Assembly: GCF_001577305.1 (NCBI RefSeq)
Contig: NZ_CP014518.1
Location: 4,092,001 to 4,156,000 of the forward strand
DNA length: 64,000 nt
DNA from: Sinomonas atrocyanea
Lineage (GTDB): Bacteria > Actinomycetota > Actinomycetes > Actinomycetales > Micrococcaceae
Reading direction: 5' to 3'
Shown one piece after another: positions 41,871 to 50,475 of the stretch (the stretch's first letter is position 1; each line of letters opens with the position of its first letter). The notes beneath the pieces are model-generated. The model worked only from the letters and a program-made list of their open reading frames with translations, was not told the DNA's origin and searched no databases. A program made the position numbers and the translations under genes.

Positions 41871-42866
41871 TCAGTTGCCCAGGGTCAGCTCGGAGGGGAG
41901 CTTGACCGGTTCTTTGAGGTAGCCGAGCTCGGCCATCGCGTCGTCGACGCGCTGGATGTCGTCCGTCGTGACCTTGTCGGGCCAGTAGTTCACGGCGCCT
42001 GCCTTGATCACATCGATCGGGTTGTTCGTGATCTGGGCGCTGAGCTGCTGGGCCTCGTCCAGATGGGTGTTCGCGTAGGCGTTCGCCTTGTAGATGGCGC
42101 TGCGGAAGCCCTCGATGGCCTTGCGCTCCTTGGCCAGGCTGCTCTTGCCGGTGACCCAGAGGCCCACGGCGCCGGCCTTGAAGAAGGCCACGCCCGGGGA
42201 AGCGAGGAGGCGGTCACCCTGGGAGATCGCCTTGGAGACGAACGGGGCGACGAGGGAAGCTGCGTCGACGCGGCCGGAGTTGAGGGACTGCAGGGCCGAG
42301 GACGGGTCGAGGACCATCCAGTTGACCTTGGAGGGGTCGCCGCCGTCGTCCTTGACGAGCTTGCTCACCGTGACTTCGAGCTGGGCCTTGCGTGCCGGGA
42401 CCGAGACGGACTTGCCTTCGAGGTCCTTCGGGCGCTGGATCGGCGAGCCCTTCTGGACTACGAGGCCGGTGTCGTCGACCTTGGTCATGTCCTTGCTCGC
42501 CATGGCCTGCTCTGAGTAGCCGTCGGCGGCGGCTACCACAGTGAGCGGGACATTGTTGCTGAGCGCGTTCAGGAGCGGGATCGAGGGCGTGTAGGTGAGG
42601 TCGAGCTGGCCGCTCTGGGCGGCGGCGATGCCGGCCGGGGGGTTCGCCACGACCGAGGTCTTCACGTCGAGGCCCTGCTCCTTGAAGTAGCCCTTGTCGA
42701 TCGCGAGCCTGATCGCGGCATCGCTGCCGATGCCGATGGTGCCGACCTTGAGGGTCGTCAGGGAGCCCTCAGAGCCGGCGGAAGTGCTTGATGCGGCGCT
42801 GCCGCCGCAGGCGGATAGGGCTAGGGCGAGGACGGCGGCCAGGGCCGCGGGGATGCTTCGTTGCAT
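41871..42866 (-). CDS. ABC transporter substrate-binding lipoprotein, SsuA/NMT1 type
   Basis: 331 residues. Signal peptide with lipobox LALSACG, so anchored outside the membrane. The body, from LKVGTIGIGSDAAIRLAIDKGYFKEQGLDVK on in outline, belongs to the SsuA/ThiY/NrtA group. Operon context with a sulfatase suggests that the ligand is a sulfate ester or sulfonate, but the group also binds nitrate, taurine and aromatic acids. Confidence 0.88.
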   Translation of the reverse strand: MQRSIPAALAAVLALALSACGGSAASSTSAGSEGSLTTLKVGTIGIGSDAAIRLAIDKGYFKEQGLDVKTSVVANPPAGIAAAQSGQLDLTYTPSIPLLNALSNNVPLTVVAAADGYSEQAMASKDMTKVDDTGLVVQKGSPIQRPKDLEGKSVSVPARKAQLEVTVSKLVKDDGGDPSKVNWMVLDPSSALQSLNSGRVDAASLVAPFVSKAISQGDRLLASPGVAFFKAGAVGLWVTGKSSLAKERKAIEGFRSAIYKANAYANTHLDEAQQLSAQITNNPIDVIKAGAVNYWPDKVTTDDIQRVDDAMAELGYLKEPVKLPSELTLGN

Positions 42867-42911
42867 GGGGTGTCTCCTCAGGAATGGATGGACGGGTGGG
42901 GAAGGCTGAAG

Positions 42912-44618
42912 TCAGCGGGGAGCGTGCTCGCGGGCGGGTACGCCGTCTGCGATGGTGAGGGCGACGTCCGTCTCGAGGAGCTCCTCGATCCGGTCGTCGT
43001 CGGGCCACTGGCCGGCAAGGACGCACAGGTCGGCGGCCATCCCGGGGGCGATGGTGCCCTTGAACTGCTCGGCGTGGTCCTGCCAGGCCGCGTCGGCCGT
43101 CATCGCGGCAAGGGCTTCGAGGCCGCTGATGCCCTCGGGGTCGCCGGGAATCCCCGGTGATGTCCGGGTGCCGCGCCGCACCGCGGCCACGATGGTCTCT
43201 CGCCAGTCGGTGCTCGCCACAGGGGCGTCGGAGGCGAGCGTGAATGGGACTCCTGCAGTGGCCGCGGTCCGCAGCGGCTGGTGCCGGGCGAAGCGCTCCT
43301 CGCCGAGGAGGCGGCGCATCGCGTCGCCGGCGCCGTGGCGGATGAGCGGGTTGGTGCTGTATCCGATCCCGTGCTGCGCCATGCGTGCGAGGGTGGTCTC
43401 CGGTGTGCTGAAGGCGCCGTGGATGATGTAGTGCCGGCGGCCGGGATCCGTCGCCGCGGCGAGGGCATCGGCTGCGGCCTCGGTCGCCGCATCGCCGGTA
43501 GCGTGGATGCCGGCCTGGAGCCCGGCCCGGTCCACCAGTCTGAGGATGTGGCGGAGCTCCTCCACCCGGTCCTGTTCGGTGGCCCCCGCGATGACGAGAC
43601 TCCCCCGGGTGCAGTGGTCGCCGTAGGGCTCGGCCATCCACGCCGTGCCGCTGCGCGGGATGCCGTCGGCGAAGACCTTCACGCCGGCGATCCGGAGACG
43701 CTCCGGGGCGATCCCCCGGTCCGTGTAGGCGTGCCGGAGCCGGCTGGCGAGCCCGGCCCCGATGGCGGCGCTGTCCGCGCCGCCGGTTCCGGCGAAAAGC
43801 ATGAGGACGGCCACTCGGAGCATCAGCTCTCCTGACACGGCCAGGTCGCCGAGCAGTCGGATCGCCTCTACCGAGCCGGACCCGTCCAGCAGCCCCGCGC
43901 TTGCAGGACCGAGCCCTGGCTCTGTCAGCGAGGTGATCCCTTGGGTGTGGAGCCGCCGCTGCATGGCAAGGACCGCCTTCCGCAGCGTCGCCGCCGGGAC
44001 GGGCGGGAGTGCCCGGTTGACGATCTCCATGGCGGCGTCCTGGAACAGCCCTGTGGGTTCGCCGCCCTCACCGCGGACGATGACCCCGCCCGCGGGGTCC
44101 GGGGTGGAAGCAGCCAGACCCGCCCTGCGGAGAGCCTCCCGGTTCGCAACAAGCTGGTGGCCCGTCGAGTCGAAGGCCACGACCGGCGTGTCCGGACGGA
44201 CGTCGAGGATCTGCCCGGCTGCTGGACCGATGAGCACGTCGTCCCACCCCCGTGCCCGGACCCACCCGTCCTCACCCGGCTCTGCCCCCTCCAGACGGCG
44301 GGCGACTGCATCCCAGCCTGGTGCGATCGGAGCGGACACATCGAGGTAACCGAAAGCGGCCATCGACGCACCGACCAAGTGGAGGTGGGCGTCATTGATG
44401 CCGGGCAGGACAGCTCCGCCCCTGGCATCGATGCGCCGCGTCCGGGGGCCGGTCAAGGCTGCGACATCGCGGCTGCCGACTGCGAGAATCCGTCCTCCGC
44501 CGACTGCGACCGCGTCCGCTGGAATCCGGTTGCTCCCCCGACCACGGTCCATGGTCAGCACCTGCGCATTGACAATGGCCAGGTCCGCCTCGGCTACTGC
44601 CACGGGGCGTTTCGGCAT
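42912..44618 (-). CDS. YtcJ-type amidohydrolase
   Basis: 568 residues of the YtcJ/LAF3 amidohydrolase group. HxH is in INDAHLHLVGA, further ligands in GIHATGDAATEA and YIIHGAFSTPE, and the late aspartate in TLASDAPVAS. The substrates of the group are mostly N-acyl or formyl compounds. First gene of the minus-strand ABC/sulfatase operon; ATG at 44618 has GAGGAGG upstream. The divergent TetR gene and the palindrome at 44674-44714 should control it. Confidence 0.86.
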   Translation of the reverse strand: MPKRPVAVAEADLAIVNAQVLTMDRGRGSNRIPADAVAVGGGRILAVGSRDVAALTGPRTRRIDARGGAVLPGINDAHLHLVGASMAAFGYLDVSAPIAPGWDAVARRLEGAEPGEDGWVRARGWDDVLIGPAAGQILDVRPDTPVVAFDSTGHQLVANREALRRAGLAASTPDPAGGVIVRGEGGEPTGLFQDAAMEIVNRALPPVPAATLRKAVLAMQRRLHTQGITSLTEPGLGPASAGLLDGSGSVEAIRLLGDLAVSGELMLRVAVLMLFAGTGGADSAAIGAGLASRLRHAYTDRGIAPERLRIAGVKVFADGIPRSGTAWMAEPYGDHCTRGSLVIAGATEQDRVEELRHILRLVDRAGLQAGIHATGDAATEAAADALAAATDPGRRHYIIHGAFSTPETTLARMAQHGIGYSTNPLIRHGAGDAMRRLLGEERFARHQPLRTAATAGVPFTLASDAPVASTDWRETIVAAVRRGTRTSPGIPGDPEGISGLEALAAMTADAAWQDHAEQFKGTIAPGMAADLCVLAGQWPDDDRIEELLETDVALTIADGVPAREHAPR

Positions 44619-44673
44619 GACGTTCCTCCTCGGCTGCGGGGCGGCCCTGTGTGATCTGCCCAACATCATGCAC

Positions 44674-44714
44674 CAGAACTTGGTCGCTTGACTAGATCAA
44701 ATGACCAAGTTCTG
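44674..44714. promoter_or_regulatory. TetR operator between YtcJ-type and TetR genes
   Basis: Perfect 12-base inverted arms CAGAACTTGGTC and GACCAAGTTCTG, 17 bases apart, with a smaller palindrome TTGA-N5-TCAA between them. Its place in the divergent promoter, 56 bases from one start and 87 from the other, is typical of an autoregulating TetR repressor. A TATGAT at 44718 may be the -10 box of the tetR gene. Confidence 0.78.
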
Positions 44715-44800
44715 GAGTATGATTTTTCTGGCAACGCCCTGAAGCTGGGCGCACTGACTACCCGCCCTAGGATGGTCGGATGACAGAGGAGGACTGACGG

Positions 44801-45445
44801 ATGTCGAGGATCCCGGCCGAGGAACGGCGGCTGCAGTTCGTCGAGGCCGCAGCCAGAGTCATCGCCTCTGAGGGCCTGCAGGCTGCCACCACGCGGCGCA
44901 TCGCGGCCGAGGCCGACGCGCCGCTGGCAGCCCTCCACTACTGCTTCCGCAGCAAGGAGGAGCTCCTTCAGGATGTCTACCACTACCTCAGCCGCGACTA
45001 TGCGAAAAGCCTCTCGCCCATACACGACATCGGCGCAGGCCTCCCCCACGTAATCCGCCAGCACGCACACCGCATCTGGGACCGCATTCGCGAACGGCCA
45101 CACGAGCAGGTCACGACCTTCGAACTGCTCCTGCGCCGCTTCCGCGAGGCCCCCGACCACGAGCCAATAGCCAGGGCGCAGAACCGATCAATGTACGAGG
45201 GATGGGTCACTTCCACGGCGCGGCTCTTCCACTCCGCCACACAAGCCGCGGGCACCGACGCCCCGGACAATCTCGACCTCCTCGCGCGGCTCTTCATATC
45301 GGGCATCGACGGGATCAGCATGCAGCACCTCGCCGACCCCGACGACGAGCGGTCCCGCCTCCTGATTGACATGCTGGCCGACTCCCTCATAGCGCTCCTG
45401 CCTGTGCCGGCAGGTGCGGCCGCTCGGCAGGCGCAGAGCCACTAG
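44801..45445 (+). CDS. TetR-family transcriptional regulator
   Basis: 214 residues. The N-terminal helix-turn-helix spans about residues 9-55: FVEAAARVIASEGL, ATTRRIAAEADAPLAALHYCFRSKEEL, a typical TetR signature. The C-terminal ligand-binding half has no specific match. Divergent from the YtcJ-type gene and next to a long palindrome, so it most likely represses the amidohydrolase-ABC-sulfatase operon and itself. Confidence 0.9.
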   Translation: MSRIPAEERRLQFVEAAARVIASEGLQAATTRRIAAEADAPLAALHYCFRSKEELLQDVYHYLSRDYAKSLSPIHDIGAGLPHVIRQHAHRIWDRIRERPHEQVTTFELLLRRFREAPDHEPIARAQNRSMYEGWVTSTARLFHSATQAAGTDAPDNLDLLARLFISGIDGISMQHLADPDDERSRLLIDMLADSLIALLPVPAGAAARQAQSH

Positions 45446-45824
45446 CCACTCCTTCCGCACAAGCGCTGGCATGTCATCAACGCGCCTGAGAAGCAGCGTG
45501 GCGGTGCGTACGGGACGGCGCTGCAGATGGCCTCCTGCCTCACCAACCGCCAGGTCGCCCGCTGGGTCACCCGCAGGGCGAGAAGATCCGCGGCCGCAGT
45601 TCGATCCGGCCGGCTTCGCCCGCTCCAGGGGGCCCCGTACAGCCTGTCCAAGGAGGGCAAGGGCACCGCTGGCCCCCTCGTCACCGCCCTCACCGTCGCC
45701 ACGGTGGAGGCCTACGTCGAGTACGACCTGGCCTCCGATCCCGACGAACTCACCGGGATCGGCGCCGAAGCCGAGCCTCGTGAAGTAGCCTGAGCCGCAT
45801 CGAGATGACCGCTGAGGAGAGACC
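45446..45824 (+). other. Coding-like remnant between TetR and FGE genes
   Basis: In the same frame as tetR, immediately after its stop, about 115 codons stay open and read protein-like (KRWHVINAPEKQRGG, QMASCLTNRQVARWV, GPLVTALTVATVEAYV) to a stop near 45793. There is no plausible start with a ribosome site. I do not recognise the family. It looks like the C-terminal end of a lost gene. Confidence 0.4.
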
Positions 45825-46835
45825 GTGAACAACGCCGGCCACGAACCGCACTCGGTTCCTCCGTCCTGCTGCAGCCCAGGCCGAGTGGCTACAGCCGGTT
45901 CCCAGCCGCTCACGCTCCGCGCGCGCCCGGCCACGGCCCCAGACACGCCCGCCGTATCGCTTCACAACGCCGATGTGGTGATCCCGGCCGGCGAGTTCCT
46001 CATGGGTGACGGGCTCGGGGAGGGGTACGCCGCGGACGGCGAAATCCCCGTCCACGCGGTGGAGCTCGACGGATTCCGGATGGATGCGACGGCGGTGACC
46101 AACCGCATGTTCGCCGCGTTCGTGGAGGCGACGGGGTACCGGAGCGAGGCCGAGCGGTACGGGTCCTCCGCCGTGTTCCACCTCCTCGCCGACGCCCCCG
46201 ACGCCGACATCCTCGGCACGGCTGCGGGCACGCCGTGGTGGCTGAACGTCCAAGGGGCCGACTGGGCCCACCCCGCCGGGGCCCGCTCCCACTGGCAGGA
46301 CATCCCCGACCACCCCGCCGTCCACGTCTCCTGGCACGACGCCCAGGCCTACTGCGCCTGGGCCGGTCGGCGCCTGCCCACCGAGGCCGAATGGGAGTAC
46401 GCCGCCCGCGGCGGCCTCCACGGCGCCCGCTACGCCTGGGGCGACGAGCTCACCCCCGGCGCGGAGCACCGCTGCAACATCTGGCAGGGCACCTTCCCCA
46501 CCCACAACACCGCCGAGGACGGCTACATCGGCACCGCACCCGTCCGCTCCTTCCCACCCAACGGCTACGGACTCTACGAAGTCGCCGGCAACGTCTGGGA
46601 ATGGTGCGCCGACTGGTTCCTCCCCAGGTACTACGCCAAATCGCCCCGGCACAATCCGCAGGGGCCCTCGATCGGCAACGGCCGCGTCATGCGCGGAGGC
46701 TCCTACCTCTGCCACGACTCCTACTGCAGCCGCTACCGCGTCGCCGCCCGCAACCACAACACCCCAGACTCCTCCAGCGGCAACTGCGGCTTCCGCACCA
46801 TCGCCCTCCCACTCCCGGAAGGGCAGGGCCGGTGA
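45825..46835 (+). CDS. Formylglycine-generating enzyme (sulfatase-modifying factor)
   Basis: 336 residues, no signal peptide. The FGE core begins at VVIPAGEFLMG; EAEWEYAARGG, CNIWQGTFP, GNVWEWCADWF and RVMRGGSYLC are conserved blocks. The active-site cysteine pair is C296 and C301 in SYLCHDSYCSRYRVAAR, the spacing known from characterised FGEs; these bind copper. It oxidises the cysteine of CxPxR sulfatases to formylglycine, so it should activate the sulfatase at 37775-39412. GTG start behind GGAG. It is intact, unlike the paralogue at 36712-37746. Confidence 0.92.
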   Translation: MNNAGHEPHSVPPSCCSPGRVATAGSQPLTLRARPATAPDTPAVSLHNADVVIPAGEFLMGDGLGEGYAADGEIPVHAVELDGFRMDATAVTNRMFAAFVEATGYRSEAERYGSSAVFHLLADAPDADILGTAAGTPWWLNVQGADWAHPAGARSHWQDIPDHPAVHVSWHDAQAYCAWAGRRLPTEAEWEYAARGGLHGARYAWGDELTPGAEHRCNIWQGTFPTHNTAEDGYIGTAPVRSFPPNGYGLYEVAGNVWEWCADWFLPRYYAKSPRHNPQGPSIGNGRVMRGGSYLCHDSYCSRYRVAARNHNTPDSSSGNCGFRTIALPLPEGQGR

Positions 46836-47194
46836 AGCTCAGGGAGCCGCAGTGGCGGCGCGAGGGCGAGATGCCCGACTACCGGTTCTCGATGGCCAAC
46901 GAGCGCACGTTCCTGGCCTGGATCAGGACCTCGATGGCGATCCTCGCCGGCTCCATCGCCATCGACCAGCTCACCCCCGACATCGCCCCCGCCCCGGTGC
47001 GCATCGTCCTGTGCCTGATCCTGGCCGCCATCGGCGCCCTGCTGGCCCTCGAGGCCTACCGGCGCTGGTCCCTCCAGGAACAGGCCATGCGCAACAAACG
47101 CGAACTCCCCCACGCCTGGCTGCTCGTGGCCATGACCACCGTCGTCGCCCTCGCAGCCCTGGTCTTCGCCATCCTCATCCTCTCCACCCGATGA
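46832..47194 (+). CDS. DUF202 membrane protein (1)
   Basis: 120 residues. The family hallmark ANERTFLAWIRTSMA is at residues 23-37, followed by three membrane segments (ILAGSIAIDQL, IVLCLILAAIGALLAL, LLVAMTTVVALAALVFAILIL in outline). It is a small inner-membrane protein of unknown function. GTG start overlaps the FGE stop (GTGA), so it is coupled to FGE, which is an unexpected partner for this family. A basic N-terminal tail precedes the domain. Confidence 0.87.
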   Translation: MKLREPQWRREGEMPDYRFSMANERTFLAWIRTSMAILAGSIAIDQLTPDIAPAPVRIVLCLILAAIGALLALEAYRRWSLQEQAMRNKRELPHAWLLVAMTTVVALAALVFAILILSTR

Positions 47195-47553
47195 CACCCA
47201 GCCCCACGCCAGACGAGCAGACCCGCGACCCCGGGCTGCAGCCCGAACGCACCTCCCTGTCCTGGGGAAGGACCCTGCTGGCCCTGCTCGTCTCAGACCT
47301 GCTCATCTGGCGCGCCTGGAGCCGGTCCCTGTCCAGGCACGAAGGCAGGATCGAAGGCAACGCCCTCACCCTAGGCCTGGCAGCCGGCACCGCCGCCGCG
47401 GCCACCGCCGTCATCGCCTGCTGCGTCATCTACCGCACCCGCACACTCCGCACCGACACCCAGGCGCCCCCAGCGGGACTCATGCTCACCACCACGACCG
47501 CCCTGCTCGCCCTCGCCGCAGCCACCACCGTCTCAATACTTCTCACCAAATAG
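47191..47553 (+). CDS. DUF202 membrane protein (2)
   Basis: 120 residues with ERTSLSWGRTLLALLVSDLLI (the second DUF202 type) and three membrane segments. It overlaps the first DUF202 gene by 4 bases. Paired DUF202 genes are common; the two proteins probably form a complex. Function unknown. Confidence 0.86.
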   Translation: MTPSPTPDEQTRDPGLQPERTSLSWGRTLLALLVSDLLIWRAWSRSLSRHEGRIEGNALTLGLAAGTAAAATAVIACCVIYRTRTLRTDTQAPPAGLMLTTTTALLALAAATTVSILLTK

Positions 47554-48100
47554 GCCGCACGCGGGTGCAGAACAGATAAATACACCCGTTCCTGATACGC
47601 AGGGGTGCCAGTAATTCTTCAGATCCGGCAGTCCCCCTTCCTTCTAACAAGCATGTTCGGAGTCGGAAGGGCGACTTGCACTGGAATGCCAAGCGGAACT
47701 CCCACTCTCGACCATGACCGGCGGCGACCGGACGATTACCCTGGGCGCCTAGGCCCCTGCATACCCGGACGGACCACGGCAGGCAGAGTCCGCTTAGGCG
47801 CGCCCTGGCCCCTCCCCCGGGGCGCCCCGTGGGCGCGCCGCCAGCAAGGGCCTTTGCGATGGTTGCGAAAGCCGGGTGCGCCGCGGTTCACTGCATGGGA
47901 ATCAAGGGCGGCACGGTCGATCTCGAAGCTCGACAGCGGCCGGCCGCATCAATACTCCGAGTCCATCGGGAGTCAGAGATCGACAGCTCTCGGCGTCGTA
48001 GCTTACCGCCCCCGTCATGGGTTCAGTGAGATTGGCGCGGAGAGACCGATACCTTCGGGCATGGGTTACTCCTGGGCATCAGCCAGTGGAGATGGTTTCC
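47554..48100. other. Gene-free gap with right copy of 22-bp repeat
   Basis: About 550 bases with no supported gene between the DUF202 pair and the end of gap. A plus-strand frame from 47605 is open for nearly 200 codons but shows no domain and extends over the gap gene, so I do not call it. The 22-bp repeat lies at its left end. Confidence 0.5.
47593..47614 (+). repeat. 22-bp direct repeat, right copy
   Basis: Exact copy, same orientation, of 12399-12420; identity stops on both sides of the 22 bases. It may be the right attachment site of a roughly 35-kb inserted block that ends after the DUF202 genes and before the RuMP cluster. Confidence 0.6.
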
Positions 48101-49591
48101 CTACCTCGATCCGGCGGCAGCGAGCATCGAGATGGCTTCGTCGACGATATCCGGCGCCGGGAAAGTGGGCCGCCTCAAGCCGGCCATCTGTTCCATGACC
48201 CGAATGACCTGCGAGCTGTAGCCAAATTCGTTGTCATACCAGACGTAGAGAATCACGCTGCTGCCGTTGGAGATGGTTGCGAGGCCGTCAACAGTGCCTG
48301 CGCTGCGGGAACCGACAAAGTCGGTGGAGACGACCTCGGATGACTCGATGTAGTCGATCTGGTCGCGCAGATCAGAATGCAGTGACACCTCGCGCAGGTA
48401 GTCGTTCACTTCTTCCTTGGTAGTCCAGCGTTCCAGATTGAGGTTGAGGATGGCCATAGAAACGTCCGGCGTCGGGACGCGGATCGCGTTGCCCGTGAGC
48501 TTCCCCGCCAGTTCTGGCAGTGCCTTTGCTATCGCGTTGGCCGCACCGGTCTCGGTGATCACCATGTTCAGAGCTGCGGAGCGCCCGCGTCGATCACCAC
48601 GGTGGAAGTTGTCGATCAGATTCTGGTCGTTGGTGAATGAGTGGACCGTCTCAATGTGGCCGTTCACGATCCCGTACCTGTCGTTGATGGCCTGCAGAAC
48701 GGGCGCGATCGCGTTAGTAGTGCAGGAGGCTGCAGTCACGATCCGGTCGGTAGCGGTGATGTCGTGGTGGTTGATGCCGTGCACGATGTTCTTCAGTTCG
48801 CCCTTGCCTGGGGCGGTCAGCAATACACGCGCAACGCCTTTACTCCGCAGGTGCTGTGCTACCCCCTTGGTGTCGCGCCACTGGCCCGTGTTGTCCACGA
48901 CCAGGGCGTCCTTGATGCCGTAAGCGGTGTAATCGATGCTGGCGGGGTCATCCGAGTAGATGACCTGGATCTGAACGCCGTTGGCAGTGATGGTGTCAGA
49001 GGTGTCGTCTACCCTGATGGTGCCTTCGAAAGAGCCATGCACGGAATCGCGGCGGAGCAGGCTGGCGCGCTTGGCTAGATCGCGGTCGGAGGCGCGCCGG
49101 ACGACGACCGCGCGCAGGCGCAGGCCGTGGCCTCCCCCGGTCTTTTCTACCAGAAGGCGTGCCAGCAACCGCCCGATCCTTCCGAATCCGTATAGCACGA
49201 TGTCCGTGCGGGCACAATCATCGGCGCCGCGCTTGCCCACCACATCGGCCAGTTCGCGGCGCAGGAATTCCTCCAAACCGCAGGCCCCGCCGCCGTCCCT
49301 GAATCTCTGGTTCAGCAGCGCGATATCAATGTCGGCAGCGCCCAGTTCTAACTGCGACAGGGCCGTCAGCAGAGGTGCCGTCTCCTCCAAGGGCAGTTCC
49401 TCCTTGCTGACGCGGCGCGCGAAGCGGTGCGCCTTCAGGATCTCCAGCGTGGACCTGTTGGTCAGTGCCCGACCATAGACGGACATGACGACATCGTTCT
49501 CGCGGTACAGCCGGCCGATCACCGGAATCATGGCTTCCGCGAGGGCTTCTTGGCCCATCCACGCATGGAGACAAGAATCTGAGGTTTCCAT
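48101..49591 (-). CDS. gap: Glyceraldehyde-3-phosphate dehydrogenase, long actinobacterial form
   Basis: 496 residues, about 150 more than the common enzyme because of a helical N-terminal extension before the NAD-binding motif LYGFGRIGRLLARLL. The catalytic cysteine is in AASCTTNAIAPVL, and the C-terminal half has WYDNEFGYSSQVIRVM. Long GapDH proteins of this kind are typical of Arthrobacter-like actinobacteria and may work in both glycolysis and gluconeogenesis. Transcribed away from hxlB; the 267-base gap between them carries the RuMP box, which could also influence gap. Confidence 0.9.
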   Translation of the reverse strand: METSDSCLHAWMGQEALAEAMIPVIGRLYRENDVVMSVYGRALTNRSTLEILKAHRFARRVSKEELPLEETAPLLTALSQLELGAADIDIALLNQRFRDGGGACGLEEFLRRELADVVGKRGADDCARTDIVLYGFGRIGRLLARLLVEKTGGGHGLRLRAVVVRRASDRDLAKRASLLRRDSVHGSFEGTIRVDDTSDTITANGVQIQVIYSDDPASIDYTAYGIKDALVVDNTGQWRDTKGVAQHLRSKGVARVLLTAPGKGELKNIVHGINHHDITATDRIVTAASCTTNAIAPVLQAINDRYGIVNGHIETVHSFTNDQNLIDNFHRGDRRGRSAALNMVITETGAANAIAKALPELAGKLTGNAIRVPTPDVSMAILNLNLERWTTKEEVNDYLREVSLHSDLRDQIDYIESSEVVSTDFVGSRSAGTVDGLATISNGSSVILYVWYDNEFGYSSQVIRVMEQMAGLRRPTFPAPDIVDEAISMLAAAGSR

Positions 49592-49729
49592 CGCCGGTTG
49601 CCCTCCAAAAGAGTCTCTCGAGTGCGGTCCCGTCGATCATCCTTCACCCACTGCCCACGGGAAACGCTAATTCGGATTGGCGTGGACCATTCTTTTGGGC
49701 AGTCCCCCGCAAGAATCTCGTGGGCCAGC

Positions 49730-49768
49730 CCTTAAGTGTAGTGAGAACTATCAGAAAACAGTGTTACC
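49730..49768 (+). promoter_or_regulatory. RuMP box 1, upstream of hxlB
   Basis: A 39-base element starting CCTTAAGTGTAG and ending AAAACAGTGTTACC. It matches the box at 51611-51649 in 35 of 39 positions and the box upstream of tkt (63346-63308, minus strand) in 34 of 39. Similarity continues loosely for another 35 bases, up to GGAATCATGAATGCC. An AGTGTA/AGTGTT direct repeat is inside. It lies 90 bases before the hxlB start. Confidence 0.8.
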
Positions 49769-49858
49769 GGGCGCTGTCCATCCCGGAATCATGAATGCCA
49801 ACCGCAAGAAGCATCCGCCGGCCAACGGGGACGCGGTTCGAGTCGAAAGGGAAACATC

Positions 49859-50458
49859 GTGAATTCAACAGCCATCGGCACGCTGACCGCGCCCGTCGAG
49901 CCAGGAGACATCGTCCGCAGCCTGTTCCTGGTCAAGGAAGAGATCGCGGACACCACGGGCAAGGTTAACGAGCACGAGGTCGCAGCCGTTGCAGCGCATC
50001 TCGCTCACCCAGGCCGCGTATTCGTCGCCGGAGCCGGGCGCAGTGGCCTGGTCCTACGCATGGCCGCCATGCGCCTGATGCACCTGGGCATGACCGTTCA
50101 TGTGGCCGGCGACACGACCACTCCCGCGATCGGCTCCGGTGACCTGCTCCTGGTCGCCTCTGGATCGGGCACCACTTCTGGGGTGGTCAAGGCGGCCGAG
50201 ACCGCCGCGAAGGCAGGAGCCCGCATCGCGGCTTTCACCACCAATCCCACCTCCCCCCTCGCCGGGCTCGCAGACGCAGTCGTCACCATCCCTGCTGCTC
50301 AGAAGACCGACCACGCCTCCAGCGTCTCCGCCCAGTACGCCGGCTCCCTCTTCGAGCAGGTGCTCTTCCTCGTCACTGAGGCACTCTTCCAGTCCCTCTG
50401 GGACAACACGGACGCTCCCGCCGAACAGCTCTGGCTGCGCCACGCCAACCTCGAGTAG
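49859..50458 (+). CDS. hxlB: 6-phospho-3-hexuloisomerase
   Basis: 199 residues with a single SIS domain. VFVAGAGRSGLVLRMAAMRLMHLG, the serines of LLLVASGSGTTSG and the final helix EQLWLRHANLE are characteristic of PHI enzymes. It converts hexulose-6-phosphate to fructose-6-phosphate, the second step of formaldehyde fixation in the RuMP pathway. GTG start at 49859. It precedes hxlA by 53 bases and shares its promoter with the RuMP box 1. Confidence 0.94.
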   Translation: MNSTAIGTLTAPVEPGDIVRSLFLVKEEIADTTGKVNEHEVAAVAAHLAHPGRVFVAGAGRSGLVLRMAAMRLMHLGMTVHVAGDTTTPAIGSGDLLLVASGSGTTSGVVKAAETAAKAGARIAAFTTNPTSPLAGLADAVVTIPAAQKTDHASSVSAQYAGSLFEQVLFLVTEALFQSLWDNTDAPAEQLWLRHANLE

Positions 50459-50475
50459 TCCCGGCCCCTCCCCTC

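Noticed and set aside
47605..48198. Open frame of 197 codons after the DUF202 genes
   Set aside because: No domain, biased composition, and it overlaps the end of gap on the other strand.
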